Numbered from the stretch's first letter, positions 16,730-26,125 are shown. The stretch is 64,000 nucleotides of DNA from CAKAHY01 sp963522175 (GCA_963522175.1 CAUQXC010000002.1:1-64000), one strand, 5' to 3'. Numbers and translations are program-made. Notes: a model not told the origin generated them from the sequence alone.

Positions 16730-16909
16730 ATGTCAATTTGTCCAAAGAATAAAACTTCTCGCGGTAGAAGAGATAAGAGAAGAGCTAACTGGAAAATGTC
16801 AGCTTCAAATCTTGTAAAGTGCAGTAAATGCGGTGAGTTAATGATGCCTCATAGAGTTTGCAAGGCTTGTGGTGCATACAACAAGCGTGAGATAGTATCA
16901 GTTGACTAA
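16730..16909 (+). CDS. rpmF: 50S ribosomal protein L32 (bL32)
   Basis: The 59-residue protein belongs to the large ribosomal subunit. It starts MSICPKNKTSRGRRDKRR, the typical basic tail, followed by SASNLVKCSKCGEL and CKACGAYNKRE. The four cysteines at 31, 34, 44 and 47 form the zinc-binding C+ type of L32. A perfect AAGGAGGT box lies six bases before the ATG. It has its own strong promoter and is followed by an intrinsic terminator, so most transcripts should be monocistronic. The DUF177 gene (yceD-like) that often precedes rpmF in Firmicutes is not between ackA and rpmF here. Confidence 0.95.
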   Translation: MSICPKNKTSRGRRDKRRANWKMSASNLVKCSKCGELMMPHRVCKACGAYNKREIVSVD

Positions 16910-16936
16910 TTATTTTTGCATATTTTAAAATAAAAG

Positions 16937-16966
16937 AGTTTCTCTGTATGAGAAACTTTTTTTATT
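16937..16966 (+). terminator. intrinsic terminator after rpmF
   Basis: A perfect 8-bp stem (16937-16944 with 16950-16957), a five-base loop, and a run of T residues follow rpmF. It separates rpmF from plsX, so either plsX has its own promoter or read-through is partial. Confidence 0.85.
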
Positions 16967-17029
16967 TCTATTGAAATTTATATTACTATAGTTTAAACTA
17001 AAGCAGTAATACTAATAAACGAGGTAGAT

Positions 17030-18028
17030 ATGGTTAAAGTTGTATTGGATGCTATGGGTGGAGACAATGCTCCCGAGGCTCCGGTTTTGGGAGCAATTGC
17101 CGCTATTAATAAAAATAAGGATGTCTATGTTAAGCTTGTCGGAGACAAAGCTAAAATAGAGCCTCTCTTACAAGGCAAAGACTACGATAAGTCAAGACTT
17201 GAACTTATTCATACAAGTGAAGTCATCGAGATGGCTGAGGCTCCGGTCGCGGCAATAAGATCTAAAAAAGATTCTTCTATAGTTGTCGGTATGAATTTAC
17301 TTAAAAATGGCGAAGGGGATGCCTTCGTTTCCGCAGGAAGCACAGGTGCAGTACTTGTAGGAGGTCAGGTTATAGTCGGCAGGATAAAGGGTGTCGAAAG
17401 AGCTCCCCTTGCTCCGCTTATTCCGACCGAAAAGGGAGTATCCCTTCTTATTGACTGCGGGGCTAATGTAGATGCCAGACCGAGTCATCTGCTTCAGTTT
17501 GCACAAATGGGTTCCATATACATGGAGAAGCTTGTCGGTATAAAAAATCCGAGGGTAGCCATAGTGAATATAGGTGCTGAAGAAGAAAAGGGCAATGCTC
17601 TTGTAAAAGAAACCTTTCCCTTGCTAAAAGCTTGTAAGAATATCAATTTTATAGGAAGCATAGAAGCAAGAGATATTCCTAAAGGCTATGCGGATGTAAT
17701 AGTTTGTGAAGCTTTCACCGGTAATATAATCCTTAAGCTGTATGAAGGCGTGGGAAGCACTTTAATAGCAAAGATTAAAGAAGCTTTGACTGCAAGTCCT
17801 ATGACAAAGCTCGGTGCACTGCTCATAAAATCAAGTTTAAAGCGGACACTGAAGGCTTTTGATGCAAGCGACCACGGCGGAGCACCTCTTATAGGTCTCA
17901 AAGCTTTGGTTGTAAAGGCTCACGGAAGCTCAAAAGAAAATGAAATTTGCAATGCCGTTTTGCAGTGTATAGGTTTTACACAGGCAGGCATTAATGATTT
18001 AATAAAAAACAGTTTAAACGATATTTAG
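17030..18028 (+). CDS. plsX: phosphate acyltransferase PlsX
   Basis: PlsX makes acyl phosphate from acyl-ACP, the first step of phospholipid synthesis in most Gram-positive bacteria, at the inner face of the membrane. The 332-residue product starts VVLDAMGGDNAPEAPVLGA and has VSAGSTGAVLVGG, DCGANVDARP and CEAFTGNIILKLYEG, all diagnostic. The start follows GAGGT. acpP, encoding its carrier protein, begins 15 bp after the stop, so donor and enzyme are expressed together. Confidence 0.95.
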   Translation: MVKVVLDAMGGDNAPEAPVLGAIAAINKNKDVYVKLVGDKAKIEPLLQGKDYDKSRLELIHTSEVIEMAEAPVAAIRSKKDSSIVVGMNLLKNGEGDAFVSAGSTGAVLVGGQVIVGRIKGVERAPLAPLIPTEKGVSLLIDCGANVDARPSHLLQFAQMGSIYMEKLVGIKNPRVAIVNIGAEEEKGNALVKETFPLLKACKNINFIGSIEARDIPKGYADVIVCEAFTGNIILKLYEGVGSTLIAKIKEALTASPMTKLGALLIKSSLKRTLKAFDASDHGGAPLIGLKALVVKAHGSSKENEICNAVLQCIGFTQAGINDLIKNSLNDI

Positions 18029-18043
18029 GAGGAAATAAGTATT

Positions 18044-18274
18044 ATGGAGTTTGAAAAATTACAAAGGATTATTTCAGAGGTATTAAATATTGATGCCGAC
18101 GAGATCAGTCCGGACGCCACCTTTATCGATGATTTAGGTGCCGATTCTTTGGATATATTCCAGATTATTATGGGTATAGAAGAAGAATTTGATGTAGAGA
18201 TACCTCAGGATGTGGCAGAAAAGATTACTACTGTAGGTGATGCACTTGAGCAGATCAAGGCAGCTATAAATTAA
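18044..18274 (+). CDS. acpP: acyl carrier protein
   Basis: The 76-residue acidic four-helix protein carries growing fatty acyl chains. The phosphopantetheine attachment site is Ser35 in GADSLD, followed by the conserved recognition helix (FQIIMGIEEEF). AGGAGG precedes the ATG. It is cotranscribed with plsX and ends at the terminator at 18287-18322. Confidence 0.96.
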   Translation: MEFEKLQRIISEVLNIDADEISPDATFIDDLGADSLDIFQIIMGIEEEFDVEIPQDVAEKITTVGDALEQIKAAIN

Positions 18275-18286
18275 TCTTTTTAATTA

Positions 18287-18322
18287 AAGGTGTCCAAAAG
18301 CTCAACTTTGGACGCCTTTTTA
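18287..18322 (+). terminator. intrinsic terminator after acpP
   Basis: Bases 18287-18298 pair with 18307-18318 (11 of 12) around an eight-base loop, followed by T residues. rnc starts only about 20 bp later, so rnc expression may depend on read-through. Confidence 0.8.
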
Positions 18323-18342
18323 TAAAGTAGGAGTATTATTGA

Positions 18343-19026
18343 ATGAATAATCTGAAAAACTTAGAGAATAGTATAGCCTATACTTTTAAAGACCGGAAGC
18401 TCTTAAAGCAGGCTCTCAGTCATTCCAGCTACGCAAATGAAAAAAGGCTGGGAAAACTCGGTTCAAACGAAAGATTGGAGTTCTTGGGAGATGCGGTGCT
18501 TGAGCTTATAAGCAGTGAATATTTTTTTGAAAAATATAAAGATAAACCGGAGGGTGATTTAACAAAGCTGAGAGCAAGGTTTGTCTGTGAATCTGCGCTC
18601 AGTTATATAGCTAATTCTTTAGAATTAGGCTCTTACCTTTTGTTGGGAAAGGGGGAAAATGCAACCGGCGGCAGAAAAAGGGCAAGTCTTTTAAGTGATG
18701 CTCTTGAGGCTGTGATAGGTGCTATTTATTTGGATGGTGGTTTTGCTAATGCAAAAGAGTTTATACTGACTTATATTTTGAGTGATATAGAGAACAAACA
18801 GCTCTTTTATGATAGCAAAACTATCCTGCAAGAGGAGACACAAAGATTATATTCGGTTTCACCGGAATATATTTTGCTTGCTGAAAAGGGGCCCGATCAC
18901 AACAAGGAATTTATAGTTGAAGTAATAATAGGTGATAAAACCTTCGGAGTCGCCACAGGAAGCAGCAAAAAAAATGCCGAGCAGGAAGCTGCCCTGCTTG
19001 CTCTCAGAAAATTAGGGAAAGTATAG
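18343..19026 (+). CDS. rnc: ribonuclease III
   Basis: RNase III cuts double-stranded RNA, including rRNA precursors. The 227-residue product has the catalytic signature NERLEFLGDAV at 42-52, a second acidic site in SLLSDALEAVIGAIYLDGG, and a double-stranded-RNA-binding domain from about 155 ending in KKNAEQEAALLAL. The start follows TAGGAG. smc begins 3 bp after the stop, the conserved rnc-smc-ftsY order of Firmicutes. Confidence 0.96.
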   Translation: MNNLKNLENSIAYTFKDRKLLKQALSHSSYANEKRLGKLGSNERLEFLGDAVLELISSEYFFEKYKDKPEGDLTKLRARFVCESALSYIANSLELGSYLLLGKGENATGGRKRASLLSDALEAVIGAIYLDGGFANAKEFILTYILSDIENKQLFYDSKTILQEETQRLYSVSPEYILLAEKGPDHNKEFIVEVIIGDKTFGVATGSSKKNAEQEAALLALRKLGKV

Positions 19027-19029
19027 TGT

Positions 19030-22000
19030 ATGTATTTAAAGAAGATAGAAGTTCAAGGCTTTAAGTCATTTGCCAACAAAATAGTATTTGATTTTCATGA
19101 AGGCATAACCGGAATAGTGGGGCCGAACGGTTCGGGAAAAAGTAATGTAAGTGATGCCGTTCGTTGGGTTTTGGGTGAACAAAGTGCAAAAAGCCTGCGT
19201 GGCGGAAATATGCAGGATGTCATCTTTGCGGGAACCAAGCTTCGCAAACCTCAAGGCTATGCCTTTGTTGCGATAACCTTAGATAATTCGGATCGTTCTC
19301 TTGCGATTGATTTTAATGAAGTTACGGTTTCAAGAAGACTTTTTCGTTCAGGAGAAAGTGAATATATGATAAACGGCTCTGCCGTAAGACTGAAGGACGT
19401 TAATGAGCTGTTTTACGATACGGGTATAGGAAAAGACGGCTACTCCATTATAGGTCAGGGAGAAGTTGAAAAGATTCTTAGCGGAAGACCCGAAGAAAGA
19501 CGTGAACTCTTTGATGAAGCCGTAGGAATAACAAAGTTTAAAAGAAGAAAAAATATAGCTATAAAAAAGCTTGACAGTGAAAAAGCAAATCTGACCAGAG
19601 TTTCCGATATTCTTTCGGAGCTTGAAAAGCAGTTGTCTCCTTTAAAAAAACAGTCCGAACTTGCAAAACGATATTTGAAATTACGCGATGAGTTGAAAAT
19701 TCTGGATGCCAATATGTATATTTTGCAGGAGGATACTATATCAAAGGAGCTCCTGTCTATAAAAGAAAATGTCGAAATATTACAGGGAAGCCTAAAAGAA
19801 GTACAAGTTGAAAGTGAAGGAATAAATAAAAGCTTTGAAAGCATAGACAATGAATTAAGTCTGCTTGAAGAAAAGATAAATAAAGACCGTGAAGCTCTAA
19901 GTCATAAGAATATACAGATTAAAGAGATGCAGGGAAAGATAGATGTTCTTAAAGAACAGATAAATACCGACACGGTAAATTTGGAACACTTCAGCAATCG
20001 AAAGCAGAGCATAAAAACGGATATAGAGCTTAAAAGAAAAAATATAGATAAGGAAGAAGAAGAGAAAAACTCCCTTCTTATTTTGTCGGATGATATTTCG
20101 GCACAAAAAAAAGAGCTTGAAGCCGATATCAGAGCTTTTGAGGAAGAGATTGCCAAAGCAGGTCTTAAATTGGCCGGGCTTAATGAAATAAAGCTTTCCG
20201 GGCTTAGCAGCAAAGCGGAACTTAATACCGGGCTGGAAAGCTCAAAAACTGTATTTACCCAGCTTAATATAAGGCAGAGTGAGCTTGACAAAAGGCTTAT
20301 AAGCATCAGATCCGAGGATAAAAGTATTGAAAACAGAATAGAGGAAGATAAGCTTAAGCTTGAAGCCTTATATAAAGAGCTTGAAAGCTTGAACTTGGAG
20401 CTTTCTCTTATTGAAGAAGAAAATAAAAAGGCTCATATTGACGAGGAAAAGCTTTTAAAAGATATTGATATAACAAAAAATTTATATCAACAGGAAAAAG
20501 CAAAGCTTAATTCCTTGAAAAACATTGCAGAGCGTTATGACGGATATAGTATTTCCATTAAAAAGGTTATGGAAAGCAAAGCCGAGCTTAAGGGCATACA
20601 CGGTGTTGTTGCAGACCTCATAGGTGTAGAAAAAAAATATGAACTTGCAGTAGAAACAGCCTTGGGAGGCAGGATACAGAATATTGTAATCGATACTGAA
20701 GAAACCGCAAAAATACTCATTGAATATCTGAAGAAAAACAAGTTCGGCAGAGCCACCTTCCTTCCTTTAAGCAGTGTCGAAGCGGGAACGGAGATTAAAA
20801 ATAAAGCTGTTTTCAACGAAAAAGGAGTTCTCGGAATAGCGAGCGATTTGGTGAATTCGGATAAGCAATATGAAAAGCTTATAAAAAATCTTTTGGCAAA
20901 AACCATAGTTGTCGATAATATAGATAACGCTATATATATTGCTCGAAAATATAAGTATGAGCATAGGCTTGTTACTTTGGACGGAGAGCAATTTTTACCG
21001 GGAGGCTCTTTAAGCGGAGGTGCATATAAAAACAGCTCCAATCTTTTGGGACGAAAAAGAGAAATCGAGCTTATAGAAAATAAGGTTTCGGAGTATGAAG
21101 AGAAGCTTAAGACAGGCGAAGCGACTCTTATCTCTTTAAAAGAAAAGATAAAGAGTAATTCAGTTTCATTACTTACCAAAAAAGATGTCGTATCATCTCT
21201 GTCGGTAAATATAAATACAATACAAAACAGTATAGATATTTATGATGAAAGAAAAAATAAAAGCATAAGCGACATTAATATTCTCATTGAGCAAAAGGAT
21301 AAGCTGAGCTTACAGATTTCCGAAGAAAAAAAGCGTATAGCTGCTTTTGAAAAAGAAATTTCCAACAAAAATATTGAAATCCTTAATGCGGATGATGAAA
21401 TCCTATCGGCTTCAAAAGAGCTTGACAAGATAAAACTGGAAAATGAAAAATTACAGGCAAGACTCAGGGAGACGGAGCTTAAGCTTACATCCTCGAGAGC
21501 GGATGCTGAGCACAGAGAAAGTAATATAGGCAGAATCAAGCTGGAGCTTGAGGAGCTTATAAGGCAGGATGACCTGCTGGATTCCAATACGGATTTTTCG
21601 GCAAGCATAGAAGAGAAGAACCGACAGATAGAAGAAATAAGAACGAATATAGAAGATCTTAAAAAAACACTTTCAACTGACGAAGATATTCTAAAGAACG
21701 ATATCCTCTCAAGAGATTCAAAGTCCAATAAACATAAGGAATTGTTTGAGAAAAAAGATGAGATAATGAATCGTATCACTCTTCTTGAAAAAGATATTTT
21801 CAGGCTTGAAAATAACGAAGAAAAGCTTCAGGACAGGCTGGCAAGTATAGGAAACTATATGTGGAATGAGTATGAACTCAGCCTAAACTCCTGTAAAGAG
21901 CTTAAAAACGATGACCTGAGTAATATGGGAGAACTTAAAAAAAATATAGACAGACTGAAAAATGAGATACGTTCAATAGGTAATGTCAATATTGCCGCCA

Positions 22001-22587
22001 TAGAAGAGTATTCCGAGGTATCAACAAGATATGAAGAACTGAAAACACAGTATGATGATATTACACTGGCTTCGGGGCAACTTGTATCTATAATAAACGA
22101 GCTTGATGCCGGAATGAGAAAGCAGTTTAAAGAGAAATTTGCTCTTATTGATAAAGAGTTCAATAAGGTTTTTTCAGAACTTTTTGCAGGCGGAAGCGGA
22201 AAACTCGAGCTTGAAGAAGGTGAGGATATACTTGAAGCGGGTATCAGCATTATTTCACAGCCGCCGGGTAAAAAGCTTCAAAATATGATGCAGCTTTCGG
22301 GCGGAGAAAAGGCTCTTACCGCCATATCACTTTTATTTGCTATTCAAAATCTTAAGCCTTCACCGTTCGCACTTTTGGACGAGATAGAGGCGGCGCTTGA
22401 CGATTCCAATGTCGACAGATTCGCTCATTACCTGCACAAGCTGAGTGACAGGACACAATTTATAGTTATAACTCACAGAAGGGGAACTATGCTTAATTCC
22501 GACAGGCTGTACGGTATAACTATGCAGGAAAAAGGGGTATCTACCCTTGTATCCGTAAATTTAATCGAAAATGAGCTTGATAATTAA
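19030..22587 (+). CDS. smc: chromosome segregation protein SMC
   Basis: SMC dimers form the condensin-like ring that compacts and segregates the chromosome with ScpA and ScpB. The 1185-residue product has the full layout: Walker A GPNGSGKS at 31-38, a long coiled coil of Glu, Lys and Leu, a globular hinge around 510-670 with the Gly-rich LPGGSLSGGAYK, a second coiled coil, and a C-terminal half with the signature LSGGEKAL from 1089 and Walker B ending LLDEIEAALDD (Asp1117). The start is weakly supported by AGGGAAAG upstream; a GTG one codon earlier is possible. Many antisense open frames in the coiled coil are composition artefacts. Confidence 0.97.
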   Translation: MYLKKIEVQGFKSFANKIVFDFHEGITGIVGPNGSGKSNVSDAVRWVLGEQSAKSLRGGNMQDVIFAGTKLRKPQGYAFVAITLDNSDRSLAIDFNEVTVSRRLFRSGESEYMINGSAVRLKDVNELFYDTGIGKDGYSIIGQGEVEKILSGRPEERRELFDEAVGITKFKRRKNIAIKKLDSEKANLTRVSDILSELEKQLSPLKKQSELAKRYLKLRDELKILDANMYILQEDTISKELLSIKENVEILQGSLKEVQVESEGINKSFESIDNELSLLEEKINKDREALSHKNIQIKEMQGKIDVLKEQINTDTVNLEHFSNRKQSIKTDIELKRKNIDKEEEEKNSLLILSDDISAQKKELEADIRAFEEEIAKAGLKLAGLNEIKLSGLSSKAELNTGLESSKTVFTQLNIRQSELDKRLISIRSEDKSIENRIEEDKLKLEALYKELESLNLELSLIEEENKKAHIDEEKLLKDIDITKNLYQQEKAKLNSLKNIAERYDGYSISIKKVMESKAELKGIHGVVADLIGVEKKYELAVETALGGRIQNIVIDTEETAKILIEYLKKNKFGRATFLPLSSVEAGTEIKNKAVFNEKGVLGIASDLVNSDKQYEKLIKNLLAKTIVVDNIDNAIYIARKYKYEHRLVTLDGEQFLPGGSLSGGAYKNSSNLLGRKREIELIENKVSEYEEKLKTGEATLISLKEKIKSNSVSLLTKKDVVSSLSVNINTIQNSIDIYDERKNKSISDINILIEQKDKLSLQISEEKKRIAAFEKEISNKNIEILNADDEILSASKELDKIKLENEKLQARLRETELKLTSSRADAEHRESNIGRIKLELEELIRQDDLLDSNTDFSASIEEKNRQIEEIRTNIEDLKKTLSTDEDILKNDILSRDSKSNKHKELFEKKDEIMNRITLLEKDIFRLENNEEKLQDRLASIGNYMWNEYELSLNSCKELKNDDLSNMGELKKNIDRLKNEIRSIGNVNIAAIEEYSEVSTRYEELKTQYDDITLASGQLVSIINELDAGMRKQFKEKFALIDKEFNKVFSELFAGGSGKLELEEGEDILEAGISIISQPPGKKLQNMMQLSGGEKALTAISLLFAIQNLKPSPFALLDEIEAALDDSNVDRFAHYLHKLSDRTQFIVITHRRGTMLNSDRLYGITMQEKGVSTLVSVNLIENELDN

Positions 22588-22607
22588 TTTTAAGAGAGGG
22601 TTATTGT

Positions 22608-23552
22608 ATGGAAGAAAATAAGAAAGGTTTTTTCTCAAAACTTGTGGAAGGTCTTACAAAAACGAGGGATGCCGTCGTCTCGGGACTTGAAAATGTTTTC
22701 CTCGGCTATAATGCGATAGATGAGGATTTTTACGAGGAACTTGAGGAAATCCTGATAATGGGGGATATAGGAGTAAAAGCATCTACGGATATTATTGAGG
22801 AACTTAAAGAAAGGGTTAAAGAGGATCATATAAAATCTCCCGCGGAATGTAAGCAAATACTTATAGATACCATAAAGAAAAGAATGGATTTAGGTGATAA
22901 TGCCTATGATTTTGAAAAAAACAAGTCCGTTATTTTGGTCATAGGTGTTAACGGTGTCGGAAAAACCACAAGTGTGGGAAAGCTTTCCGGACAGCTTAAG
23001 GACAGCGGAAAGAAAGTTTTGGTCGCGGCAGCCGATACCTTCAGAGCAGCGGCGATAGAGCAGCTTGAAGAGTGGACAAAGAGAGCTAATGTAGATATTA
23101 TAGCTCAAAATGAGGGAGCGGATCCCGCTGCCGTTGTATTTGATGCCTGTCAGGCGGCAAAAGCAAGAAATACCGATGTTCTTATCTGTGATACGGCAGG
23201 ACGTTTGCACAATAAGAAAAATCTTATGGAAGAGCTGAAAAAAATCAACAGAATCATAGAAAAAGAATTTGCCGGCGCGTATAAAGAAACTTTGGTGGTT
23301 TTGGACGGAACCACGGGACAAAATGCACTCGAGCAGGCAAGACAATTTAAAGAAGCAGCCGATATAACGGGAATTATACTTACAAAACTTGACGGTACCG
23401 CAAGAGGAGGTATAGCCGTTGCCATACAGGCGGAGCTCGGTATACCTGTAAAATATATAGGTGTAGGTGAAAAAATAGATGATTTACAAAAATTCAATTC
23501 GGAAGAATTTGTTGATGCTTTATTTGATGTAAAAGAAAAAATCGAGGACTAA
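22608..23552 (+). CDS. ftsY: signal recognition particle receptor FtsY
   Basis: FtsY is the membrane-associated GTPase that receives ribosome-SRP complexes for cotranslational membrane insertion. The 314-residue product is an NG-domain protein with a short N-terminal extension, as usual in Gram-positives. GTPase motifs are GVNGVGKT (113-120), DTFRAAAIEQL, CDTAGR, TKLDGTARGG and a C-terminal IGVGEKIDDL. It starts 20 bp after smc behind GAGAGGG. The partner ffh is 3 kb downstream, separated by ilvA and a ClC gene that are not normally there. Confidence 0.96.
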   Translation: MEENKKGFFSKLVEGLTKTRDAVVSGLENVFLGYNAIDEDFYEELEEILIMGDIGVKASTDIIEELKERVKEDHIKSPAECKQILIDTIKKRMDLGDNAYDFEKNKSVILVIGVNGVGKTTSVGKLSGQLKDSGKKVLVAAADTFRAAAIEQLEEWTKRANVDIIAQNEGADPAAVVFDACQAAKARNTDVLICDTAGRLHNKKNLMEELKKINRIIEKEFAGAYKETLVVLDGTTGQNALEQARQFKEAADITGIILTKLDGTARGGIAVAIQAELGIPVKYIGVGEKIDDLQKFNSEEFVDALFDVKEKIED

Positions 23553-23559
23553 AAACGTT

Positions 23560-24789
23560 ATGGAAAAATTATCATTGGGGAAATTTGAAGAAGCAAGTGA
23601 AGTTGTACAGCAGGTAACCACTAAAACAAAACTTATGTACAGTGAGTTTTTCTCGGAAAAATGCGGCAACAAGGTATACTTAAAGCCGGAAAACATGCAG
23701 TATACCGGAGCGTATAAGGTCAGAGGAGCGTATTATAAAATATCCACACTCAGCAAAGCCGAAAAGGAAAAAGGTCTTGTGACAGCCAGTGCGGGAAATC
23801 ATGCCCAAGGACTCGCATATGCCGCAAAGCTTGCTAAAGCAAAGGCAACCATTGTTATGCCTATGACAACTCCGCTTATCAAAGTAAACAGAACCAAAAA
23901 TTACGGGGCGGAAGTGGTTCTTGAAGGTAATGTTTTTGACGAGGCTTTGGTGAGAGCGTATGAAATAGCAAAAGAGACAGGAGCAACCTTTGTACATCCC
24001 TTTGATGATTTAGCTGTTGCAACCGGACAGGGAAGCATTGCGATGGAGATAATAAAAGAGCTTCCGACGGTAGACTATATTCTTGTTCCGATAGGAGGAG
24101 GCGGTCTTTGCTGCGGTGTATCCACGCTTGCAAAAATGCTCAATCCCAGTATAAAGATCATAGGAGTGGAGCCTGAAAATGCCGCCTGCATGAAAGCTGC
24201 AATAGAAAAGGGAGCTCCGGTTACACTACCTTCCGCCGATACGATAGCCGACGGTACGGCGGTTAAGAGAGCCGGAGAAAAGGTTTTCGAATATGTTAAA
24301 AACAATGTTGACGAGATAATTACCATAAGTGATGATGAGCTTATAGTTGCTTTTCTTGATATGGTCGAAAGTCATAAAATGATAGTCGAAAATTCGGGAC
24401 TTCTTACGGTAGCTGCTCTACAGCATTTAAAAACCAAGGACAAAAAGATTGTGGCTATTTTAAGCGGAGGTAATATGGATGTTATCACTATGGCTTCCCT
24501 TATACAGCATGGTCTTATACAAAGAGACAGAGTATTTACCGTTTCCACACTTCTTCCGGATAAGCCGGGCGAGCTTGCAAAAATTTCAGCTTTGCTTGCA
24601 AAACTCAGGGGAAATGTAATTAAGTTGGATCACAACCAGTTTATCAGTATAAACAGAAATGCCGCCGTTGAGCTCAGAATAACCATAGAGGCTTTCGGAA
24701 CGGAACATAAAAACGAAATTGTTTCGGCACTGGAAGCGGAAGGCTATAAACCTAAGCTTGTAAAGTTTAAGGGTACGGTGACGGACTAA
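23560..24789 (+). CDS. ilvA: threonine ammonia-lyase
   Basis: This pyridoxal-phosphate enzyme deaminates threonine to 2-oxobutanoate, either for isoleucine synthesis or threonine breakdown. The 409-residue product has the PLP lysine in YTGAYKVRGA (Lys53), TASAGNHAQGLAYA, the phosphate-binding loop PIGGGGLCCGV and ILSGGNMD. A C-terminal ACT-like domain at about 328-405 (VSTLLPDKPGELAKISALL) suggests allosteric control. The length and single ACT domain fit the short IlvA/TdcB group common in Clostridia; biosynthetic versus catabolic use cannot be settled here. It starts 7 bp after ftsY with a poor RBS, suggesting coupled expression. Confidence 0.92.
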   Translation: MEKLSLGKFEEASEVVQQVTTKTKLMYSEFFSEKCGNKVYLKPENMQYTGAYKVRGAYYKISTLSKAEKEKGLVTASAGNHAQGLAYAAKLAKAKATIVMPMTTPLIKVNRTKNYGAEVVLEGNVFDEALVRAYEIAKETGATFVHPFDDLAVATGQGSIAMEIIKELPTVDYILVPIGGGGLCCGVSTLAKMLNPSIKIIGVEPENAACMKAAIEKGAPVTLPSADTIADGTAVKRAGEKVFEYVKNNVDEIITISDDELIVAFLDMVESHKMIVENSGLLTVAALQHLKTKDKKIVAILSGGNMDVITMASLIQHGLIQRDRVFTVSTLLPDKPGELAKISALLAKLRGNVIKLDHNQFISINRNAAVELRITIEAFGTEHKNEIVSALEAEGYKPKLVKFKGTVTD

Positions 24790-24807
24790 TTTATAAGGGG
24801 AAATATT

Positions 24808-26085
24808 ATGAGTGAGAAATTAAAATTTATTTTTAAACAGGAGACTTTATATTACTTTTTAAAGTGGTCTGCATTTTCAGCCATTATAGGCTTATCGGCA
24901 GGTTTTCTCGGCTATTTATTCGGAATAAGTATAAAAGAGGTTACGAGAATCTGGCATATATATCCTCTCATAAAGCTTCTTGTTCCGGTTGTAGCTGTGT
25001 TTATAGTGTTTTTTTACAGGCTTTTCGGAATATATAAACCCAGAGGAACAAATCTTGTTCTTGAATCCATAAGTACCGGGCAGGAAATAAGCCCTGCGAT
25101 AATACCGCTTATGTTTATATCGTCTGTTTTATCGCATCTGGTAGGTGCCAGTGTCGGAAGAGAGGGTGCCGCTCTTCAACTCGGAGCCGGAATGGGAAGC
25201 GTGTTCTCAAAGATTTTGCACCTTAACGAAAAAGATAGAAAGCTTATTGTGATGTGCGGGATGTCCGCTTGCTTTGCGGGTCTTTTCGGTACTCCCATAA
25301 CCGCGGCAATATTTTGTATAGAAATATTCAGTGTGGGAGTATTCTATATGTCAGCTCTTGTGCCATGCATGTTTTCGGCTTTTATAGCCGCAGGACTTTC
25401 GGCTAAACTAGGGCTTGAACCGGAAATTTTTCCGGTAACTGAGGTCATGCCTTGGAATATACAGACTTTTTTTCTTATAGTTGCTTTGGCAGCCGTAAGT
25501 GCTTTGACAGCTATTATTTTTTGCAGATCCATTCATGCAACGGAAGATTTATACAATAAATATATAAGTAATTCTTATTTGAAGGCGGGAATAGGTGCAC
25601 TCATATTCTTAGTTTGCTGTTATCTTTTAGGAACCGATATTTATAACGGAGCAGGTATGAATTTGGTGGAGCTTGCAATGAAGGGGGAGCTTAACAATTA
25701 TGCCTTTCTGATAAAGATGGTGGTGACCTGCTTGGCTATCGCCGCCGGCCTAAAAGGTGGAGAAATAGTTCCGAGCTTTGCAATAGGTGCAGGTCTCGGG
25801 GTGTTAATTTCAAGGCTTCTCAACATACCTATGGAAATAGCGGTAAGTACAAGCCTTGTTGCATTTTTTGTGGGAGTTACTAATTGTCCTATAGCAAGTA
25901 TTTTTCTTGCTTTGGAGCTTTTTAATACCAAAAACCTTTATATAAGTGTATTGGCGGTTTCCGTAAGCTTTTTACTTTCAGGGTATTACAGTTTGTATTC
26001 ATCCCAAAAGTTTGCTTATAAAAAGACGGAGCTTGAATTTTTCGGGCAAACCGCTCATTCTCTTACACATACCGATAAAAAGTAG
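24808..26085 (+). CDS. ClC-family anion transporter, CLC-F-like (possible fluoride/proton antiporter)
   Basis: The 425-residue membrane protein has about ten to twelve hydrophobic segments and clear ClC motifs: GASVGREGAALQLG with the gating Glu119, LFGTPITAAIFCIEIF with a candidate inner proton Glu, and GGEIVPSFAIGAGLG. The anion-selectivity motif, GSGIP in chloride-type members, reads GTNLV at 80-84. Together with SHLVGASVGREG this resembles the CLC-F fluoride exporters, whose motif is GNNLI-like. Against this, a Tyr is retained near the C-terminal YYSLYSSQK, where CLC-F proteins are reported to have another residue. No fluoride riboswitch fits in the 18-bp gap after ilvA. A terminator follows. 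Confidence 0.85.
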   Translation: MSEKLKFIFKQETLYYFLKWSAFSAIIGLSAGFLGYLFGISIKEVTRIWHIYPLIKLLVPVVAVFIVFFYRLFGIYKPRGTNLVLESISTGQEISPAIIPLMFISSVLSHLVGASVGREGAALQLGAGMGSVFSKILHLNEKDRKLIVMCGMSACFAGLFGTPITAAIFCIEIFSVGVFYMSALVPCMFSAFIAAGLSAKLGLEPEIFPVTEVMPWNIQTFFLIVALAAVSALTAIIFCRSIHATEDLYNKYISNSYLKAGIGALIFLVCCYLLGTDIYNGAGMNLVELAMKGELNNYAFLIKMVVTCLAIAAGLKGGEIVPSFAIGAGLGVLISRLLNIPMEIAVSTSLVAFFVGVTNCPIASIFLALELFNTKNLYISVLAVSVSFLLSGYYSLYSSQKFAYKKTELEFFGQTAHSLTHTDKK

Positions 26086-26094
26086 CTTTTAAAA

Positions 26095-26125
26095 TTTTTG
26101 TCAAGTAAAAACACTTGACAAAAAT
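26095..26125 (+). terminator. intrinsic terminator after the ClC gene
   Basis: Bases 26095-26106 pair perfectly with 26113-26124 around a six-base loop, about ten bases after the stop codon, followed by a short T-run. Confidence 0.75.

Noticed and set aside
20535..21779. Long antisense open frames inside smc
   Set aside because: They are Ser/Leu-rich mirror images of the Glu/Lys coiled coil, lack ribosome binding sites and overlap a certain gene.
24790..24807. Fluoride riboswitch before the ClC gene
   Set aside because: The gap to ilvA is only 18 bases and holds just a ribosome binding site.
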